38,910 bases of DNA, taken from positions 1 to 38,910 of the forward strand of contig BJGH01000012.1 of assembly GCA_014190355.1 (NCBI GenBank). The letters run 5' to 3'. The notes beneath the pieces were generated by a model. It ran no database searches. It was not told the DNA's origin and saw only the letters and a program-made list of their open reading frames with translations. Positions 34,576 through 38,910 of the stretch are shown here, piece by piece. Both the position numbers and the translations under genes were made by a program. This DNA comes from Alphaproteobacteria bacterium (lineage in GTDB: Bacteria > Pseudomonadota > Alphaproteobacteria > Rickettsiales > UBA1997). The stretch's first letter is position 1; the number at the start of each line of letters is the position of its first letter.

Positions 34576-36937
34576 ATCGATAATTGAACCAAAATACGAT
34601 TTATTTCTACCGATAAATAATGCGGAAGAAGAACAATTTTTAATTCAAACGCTGAATCAAATACACACCTTGGGACCAGTAGACGCTGCAGTGTTTGAAA
34701 AGCTGGCATTGTTGAAAAAGTTTCGTTCTGATCTGTTTACTAAATACGAGCCAAAATTAATCAGCCTTATGGGTCTGTTCTATAAAACTGAACAGCCAAA
34801 AAGCTTGGTGGAAGAGGTATATTCAATTTACGCATCCTCTATCAGAGAATTATTCGGTGATTACACGCCAGTTCAGGCCGATGTTTACAAAAATATTCAA
34901 AACAAAAGATACTTCTCTTTTTCTGCTCCAACCAGTATTGGAAAATCTTACCTTTTTAGAGATTTGATAAAAAATTCTAAAAAGGATGTTGTCATTGTTG
35001 TTCCGTCACGATCTTTAATTTCAGAATACATTAACGCCATAATTCAAATTGTTGATAGATCTACGCTGGTAATGGAGTTTATTGAAATTGTTAACACTAA
35101 GCACGCAAAAAAAAGAATATATGTAATCACTCCTGAGAGAGGAATGGAGCTGTTTAAAAAATTGCATCAGCTAGATATTGAATTTTTTTTATTTGATGAA
35201 GCTCAAATTTCAGAAGAAGAAATCAGAGGAATGAGATTCGATTCTTTTGTAAGGCGAGTCGATAAACTAATTCCAAATGCAAAAAAAGTTTTTACCCATC
35301 CATTCGTAGAAAATCCGGAAGCGCAACTCAGAAAGCATAATTTTGAAATAGATTCGGGATACAGAAAATATGATCAAAATTCTGTGGGGAAAATATATCT
35401 TTCAGTGACTAGAACAAAAAAATTTAGCTTTAGTTATTTTTCTCCGTTTACTAAGGAGCAAGAGATTAAAACTAACGAAAATGTGGTAAGAGAATGTCTG
35501 CTAAATGATGGAACAATTCTGATATATGTTTCCAAGAAAAGTATTTATGACGATAAGTTTAATGAACATTTTGCTGAGTACATCAGTTTATGTTCGAAGA
35601 TAACTAATCCTGAAGCACTAGGATATATTGAAAAACTTAAAGAATTTATAGGCGCTTCTTCTGGGTCAGAAGAAAAAAGTTCGACGATGATTGAGATGAT
35701 GGGTAGAGGAATTGTTTTTCATCACGGATCAATTCCATTAAAAGGAAGGCTTTTAATAGAGGAATTCGTTAACAAGGGTTTTGCAAAAATTTGTTTTTCT
35801 ACCTCAACGCTAGCACAAGGAATAAATATGCCATTTAGCATTGTGTGGATTCATCATTACCAATTTACGGGTTCAGATGAGCAAAAAATGTTAGCGCTAA
35901 AAAATCTAATCGGAAGATCTGGAAGAGTTTCAAAACATAAAAACTCGTTTGATTACGGGTACGTAATAGTTGAAAAAGAAAACGTAAAATTGTTTTGCTC
36001 AAGAATATTTAATCCAGTTAGGCTCTCGGAAGTATCTAGGTTAGATGGCGATAATTCTGAAATTGATGAAGATATGAAGGATGTTGTGGAAGCTATACAA
36101 AATAACTCTTTTGATGATGAGTTGCAATTAACTAAAAAGCAGGTGGAGAGACTTCAAAAAGCTGATATTAACAATGACATCAAATTTATTCTTGATGAGT
36201 TAATAATTGATGGCAGAGCAATCAAAGCTAGAGAGTATTATCAAATATCAGATTCGGATCGTAAGAGAATAAAAACTGCTTTCATGAGAATTTTTATCTC
36301 TCATCTGAGGAGGAATAAATTAAGTCCACATGAACAGACAATTTTGAGTGCTTCAATACCAATTTTGTTGTGGCAAATTGAAGGAAAATCATTTTCCGAG
36401 ATTATATCTTTGAGACATGCTTATGTTTCTAGAAAAGACGAGAGAAGAGAAATAAAGCAGCGATTAAAAAGAGAGGAAATTACTTTTGAACAAGCTCAAA
36501 AAGAAGTAGAAAAACTGACGGCTGTTTATTCTCCTCCAGCTTCTTCCATTCCAGATTCTTCAAAAAAACAGAATCCTCCCAGCCTCTTCAAAAATATCTC
36601 AGTTGATAAAATTAAGTATGATATGCTGGTTTATGATACTTACGACTACATAGATAAGGTAATTTCGTTATCATTGCGTGATCCTATATCTGCAGCTCTT
36701 ATTTTGTATTTCCAAAGTACTGGTGATGAAAGGGCACTTATTTTAAATAATTACATCAAGTATGGAACTAATGATGCTAAAGAGATTTGGCTAATAAAAT
36801 ATGGTTTTTCGTTTGATGAAATTGAGTGGTTGAAGGATTATGTAGATAGCGTTGATGAAAATGAGATAGTTTTTAGTAACAAAATTAATACTATGGAAAG
36901 CGAAAAATTTAAGATAGTTGAAAGGTTTTTAAATTAA
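34565..36937 (+). CDS. hamB: HamB, Hachiman SF2 helicase subunit
   Basis: This 790-residue SF2 helicase has a HamB-style Walker A, SFSAPTSIGKSYL (121-129), FFLFDEAQISEEEIRGMRFD (DEAQ box), a helicase C domain with GRGIVFHHGSIPLKGRLLIE, and CFSTSTLAQGINMPF with IGRSGRVSKH (motif VI). The C-terminal third is helical and has a Pro/Ser linker (SPPASSIPDSSKKQNPP), ending in charged helices. HamB recognises aberrant DNA ends, holds HamA inactive and releases it on infection. It overlaps hamA by 11 bases, and it ends the mod-res-hamA-hamB operon. Confidence 0.88.
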   Translation: MKIKSIIEPKYDLFLPINNAEEEQFLIQTLNQIHTLGPVDAAVFEKLALLKKFRSDLFTKYEPKLISLMGLFYKTEQPKSLVEEVYSIYASSIRELFGDYTPVQADVYKNIQNKRYFSFSAPTSIGKSYLFRDLIKNSKKDVVIVVPSRSLISEYINAIIQIVDRSTLVMEFIEIVNTKHAKKRIYVITPERGMELFKKLHQLDIEFFLFDEAQISEEEIRGMRFDSFVRRVDKLIPNAKKVFTHPFVENPEAQLRKHNFEIDSGYRKYDQNSVGKIYLSVTRTKKFSFSYFSPFTKEQEIKTNENVVRECLLNDGTILIYVSKKSIYDDKFNEHFAEYISLCSKITNPEALGYIEKLKEFIGASSGSEEKSSTMIEMMGRGIVFHHGSIPLKGRLLIEEFVNKGFAKICFSTSTLAQGINMPFSIVWIHHYQFTGSDEQKMLALKNLIGRSGRVSKHKNSFDYGYVIVEKENVKLFCSRIFNPVRLSEVSRLDGDNSEIDEDMKDVVEAIQNNSFDDELQLTKKQVERLQKADINNDIKFILDELIIDGRAIKAREYYQISDSDRKRIKTAFMRIFISHLRRNKLSPHEQTILSASIPILLWQIEGKSFSEIISLRHAYVSRKDERREIKQRLKREEITFEQAQKEVEKLTAVYSPPASSIPDSSKKQNPPSLFKNISVDKIKYDMLVYDTYDYIDKVISLSLRDPISAALILYFQSTGDERALILNNYIKYGTNDAKEIWLIKYGFSFDEIEWLKDYVDSVDENEIVFSNKINTMESEKFKIVERFLN

Positions 36938-36991
36938 GCTAATTATGATTCATTTTACTGAAGAGATTTTTTTAATTTATGAGATAAAAAT

Positions 36992-37218
36992 ATGTTAGGA
37001 AAGCTAGAAAAAGTAGATCTACGCCAAATCTGGCAAACCGAAGGACAAGATTTTACACCTTGGCTTGCTCAAAAAGAAAATTTGGAATTGCTTGGAGAAG
37101 TGATTGGAATTGAGTTATAAAACTTTAAGTTAAAAAAAATGTTAGTCCATTTAGAGCTGATATTTTGTGCAAAAATGCAAGTGATGAAAATTTGATTATA
37201 ATCAAGAAATTATCATAA
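36992..37218 (+). pseudogene. DUF4268-type gene remnant
   Basis: An ATG at 36992 opens 42 codons that match the start of DUF4268 proteins: MLGKLEKVDLRQIWQTE, QDFTPWLAQKENLELLGEVI and GIEL, then TAA at 37118. After a shift of frame, 37141-37218 reads VSPFRADILCKNASDENLII, the next conserved DUF4268 segment, and ends in TAA. The rest of the gene (about 300 residues) is gone. DUF4268 proteins are thought to be nuclease-like and defence-associated. This looks like a defence gene lost at the right edge of the island. Confidence 0.8.
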
Positions 37219-37354
37219 AATTTTTATAAAACCAATAATAAAAAATGTTATTTTAATAATTAGCATAAACAACTTTATTAACCTTATAAATCTTATTAAA
37301 TATATCAAACTAAATATAATAATTTATAAAACCTCCAAACTTTTCTATTTTAAA

Positions 37355-37388
37355 AGTAGGTAAGATAACTCGCTTTATCTTACCTACT
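37355..37388. terminator. 14-bp perfect dyad between the defence operon and the integrase module
   Basis: AGTAGGTAAGATAA and TTATCTTACCTACT pair perfectly around a six-base loop (37369-37374). The plus side lacks a T-run after the stem; the minus-strand reading is followed by TTTTAAAAT, so it could act as a terminator for leftward transcripts. It could also be a recombinase or repressor site, as it stands about 280 bases before the RHH gene. The rest of 36938-37670 is very AT-rich with TTAGTTA-like repeats and no gene other than the remnant. Confidence 0.5.
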
Positions 37389-37670
37389 AAAATTAATATA
37401 ATCATAAGCTAATTAGCAAAACTAACATCGCTAATTAAACTTAATTAAGTAAGGGATTTATAAAAACTAACTATTATATTTTCTTTAATTAGTTAATTTA
37501 ACTTATTGACATAATACAAATTAAAATACTAATATTATTTAGTGAAATTAGTTTTAAAAAATAAATTATAAAAAAGTTGGATATAATTGTTTTAATGGTA
37601 ATTATCTATTATAAGCAACTTTTAATATAAAATATTTTAATTCACTTTCTTAAACAAATATTATTATAAA

Positions 37671-37883
37671 ATGGCAAAATTATTAATTGAAATTCCCGAT
37701 AATCTTCATCGCTTAGTAAAAACATTGGCAACTGCCAAAGGCGAAACAATGAAAAATTTTGTTATAAGATCGATGGAAAATCTCGCAAAGCACGAAGCCA
37801 ACAATGAAAATATTAATGATGTAAATTTTTTAAAACCGCATTTAACAAATTTAGTCGATAAAATTTCTAACAATAATAGTTAA
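37671..37883 (+). CDS. Ribbon-helix-helix protein, integrase-associated
   Basis: This 70-residue protein has the RHH pattern: strand LLIEIPDNLHRLVKTLATAK, turn GETMKNFVIRSMENLAKHE. The Asn/Asp-rich tail is disordered. It resembles ParD/CopG-type antitoxins and small transcription regulators. It lies nine bases before the tyrosine recombinase gene, so it may regulate or accompany the recombinase. No toxin partner is visible. Confidence 0.75.
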   Translation: MAKLLIEIPDNLHRLVKTLATAKGETMKNFVIRSMENLAKHEANNENINDVNFLKPHLTNLVDKISNNNS

Positions 37884-37892
37884 CAACAAACA

Positions 37893-38888
37893 ATGAAAAA
37901 TGAATTAGAAAAATATCAAGAAAATGCTAATTCTCAAAGCCTTGAAGCTGGTTTTAATATTTTAAATCAAATTCCCGAAGAGCTTATTTGGTTGGAAAAT
38001 TTTACTTCAAAAGCTACGCAAAAAACTTACAAATCGACCGTTAAGAAATTTTGTGCAATGTTTGAAATTCAAAATCTTGATAATTTAAGATCGATTAATT
38101 CAATGCATATTATTAAATTTCGCGATGCCATGAAAGCCAACGGCGAGAAGAATTCCAGCATTAACAACAGAATGGCGGGCTTGTCTTCATTATTCAAACA
38201 CTTAATCGAAAAACAAATCATCAAAGTAAATCCCGTTTACGGGGTTAAAGCTATGCAAAAAAATTACCGCAAAGTTTCGAGTAGAGCCTTGAATAATCAA
38301 GAGGTGCAGGCGATTTTAAATCAACCAGATATTACAAAATTATTAGGATTGCGAGATAAGGCGATACTTTCAATCTTGTTTAATGTTGGCTCAAGGGTTG
38401 GCACAATTTCTAATCTTAAAGTGAGCGATGTTTATGAAGAAGATGGTTATATGATTTTAGATATGCACTTAAAGGGCGATAAAAGAAATAAAGTTGCTGT
38501 AAATTCTCATATTCAAGCCAATATAAGAAATTATTTTACTAGATTAGGTTATTATGATGAAAATAATAAATTAAGATCTGATATAAACCTCAATTTACCA
38601 GTATTCCCAAGGATGAGCAACAATCCCAAATTAAATGATTTAACTAAGCCAATATCCACAAAGTCAATTTGGCAATTATGGAATAAATATGTGTTAAAAG
38701 CTGGAATTGAGAGAACCCGCCCGCATTGCGCTCGTTCAACTTTTATCACCGAGGCATTTAAAGCTGGAGGCGATTTACAACACATTCAAAAAACTGCGGG
38801 ACATTCTGACCCTAGAACAACAGAAAGCTATAATCATAATGCCGCGGAACATAAAAACTCGGCAAGTTTTAAAGTGAGTTTTGGGTAG
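37893..38888 (+). CDS. Tyrosine recombinase (XerC/D-like integrase)
   Basis: This 331-residue site-specific recombinase has an N-terminal SAM-like core-binding domain (about 30-120: TYKSTVKKFCAMFEIQNLDN, SINNRMAGLSSLFKHLIEK) and a catalytic domain with Arg in NVGSRVGTISNLKVSD (about 167), Lys in LKGDKRNK, HCARSTF (His-x-x-Arg, about 278-281), GHSDPRT (His about 302) and Tyr in ESYNH (about 311). All catalytic residues are present. It could resolve plasmid dimers or integrate the element. It is the last gene and no attachment site was identified in the window. Confidence 0.9.
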   Translation: MKNELEKYQENANSQSLEAGFNILNQIPEELIWLENFTSKATQKTYKSTVKKFCAMFEIQNLDNLRSINSMHIIKFRDAMKANGEKNSSINNRMAGLSSLFKHLIEKQIIKVNPVYGVKAMQKNYRKVSSRALNNQEVQAILNQPDITKLLGLRDKAILSILFNVGSRVGTISNLKVSDVYEEDGYMILDMHLKGDKRNKVAVNSHIQANIRNYFTRLGYYDENNKLRSDINLNLPVFPRMSNNPKLNDLTKPISTKSIWQLWNKYVLKAGIERTRPHCARSTFITEAFKAGGDLQHIQKTAGHSDPRTTESYNHNAAEHKNSASFKVSFG

Positions 38889-38910
38889 AAATTGAAAAGA
38901 AATTTGAAAT

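Noticed and set aside
37671-38888. Toxin-antitoxin pair at the right end
   Set aside because: The RHH protein resembles an antitoxin, but its neighbour is a complete tyrosine recombinase and no toxin gene adjoins it.
1-38910. tRNA or rRNA genes and transposon insertion sequences
   Set aside because: No cloverleaf-like segment with conserved arms, no rRNA-like stretch and no transposase motifs were found by eye on either strand.

Overview
The window is very AT-rich and has short intergenic spaces, A/T-ended codons and many decaying genes. It looks like a plasmid, or an integrated plasmid-like element, from an intracellular-lifestyle alphaproteobacterium, most plausibly Rickettsiales or a relative. 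Four things suggest this: an iteron origin next to parA and a Rep with a DnaA_N-like C-terminus, a style known from Rickettsia plasmids; a crumbling F-type conjugation operon like those in Rickettsiales mobile elements; a DUF1601/OPR-like repeat protein; and TA, ArdC and defence cargo. The host assignment is inference. No rRNA, tRNA or CRISPR array was seen, and circularity cannot be judged from the window.

Layout. (1) 0.1-2.0 kb holds a DUF1016 PD-(D/E)XK nuclease gene broken by one extra A, then a membrane protein. (2) 2.1-9.7 kb, minus strand, is the wreck of an F-type tra operon in canonical order: traA, traL, truncated traE, (traK and traB lost), traV, truncated traC, (gap filled by a BioH-like hydrolase and a large repeat protein), the 3' part of traN, and a traF 5' end fused in frame to a Toprim primase domain. 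(3) 9.7-13.6 kb is the replicon: an iteron array, parA, a small basic protein, rep and a terminator. A further iteron-like site lies inside the traA start. (4) 13.7-19 kb is a signalling/uptake island: a broken PDC-sensor histidine kinase, a CPBP intramembrane protease, a TonB-dependent receptor without a visible signal peptide, a YfiR-family protein and an XRE regulator. (5) 19.5-23.9 kb has a second XRE regulator and a 482-bp direct repeat whose two copies supply leader, RBS and start codon to two unrelated genes (DUF2958 and an ArdC-like metallopeptidase). Between them lie a DUF2958 protein, a small protein and the mobile mystery A/B (HTH/Fic) pair. (6) 24.2-36.9 kb is a defence island: AbiEi/AbiEii, an unrecognised 255-aa protein paired with a UvrD-like helicase, a type III-like Mod/Res pair, and HamA/HamB (Hachiman). 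Res, hamA and hamB overlap and form one transcription unit with mod. A roughly 95-bp direct repeat brackets the AbiE-helicase part. (7) 36.9-38.9 kb has a decayed DUF4268 gene, a ribbon-helix-helix protein and a tyrosine recombinase.

How it works together: replication and partition look intact, but conjugation looks dead because no relaxase, coupling protein or intact assembly ATPase is present. The element appears to be kept by partition, by two toxin-antitoxin-like pairs and by layered anti-phage systems. The best candidates for something undescribed are the 255-aa protein plus helicase pair, the R-M/Hachiman co-operon, the start-codon-donating repeat, and the iteron-like site inside the pilin gene.
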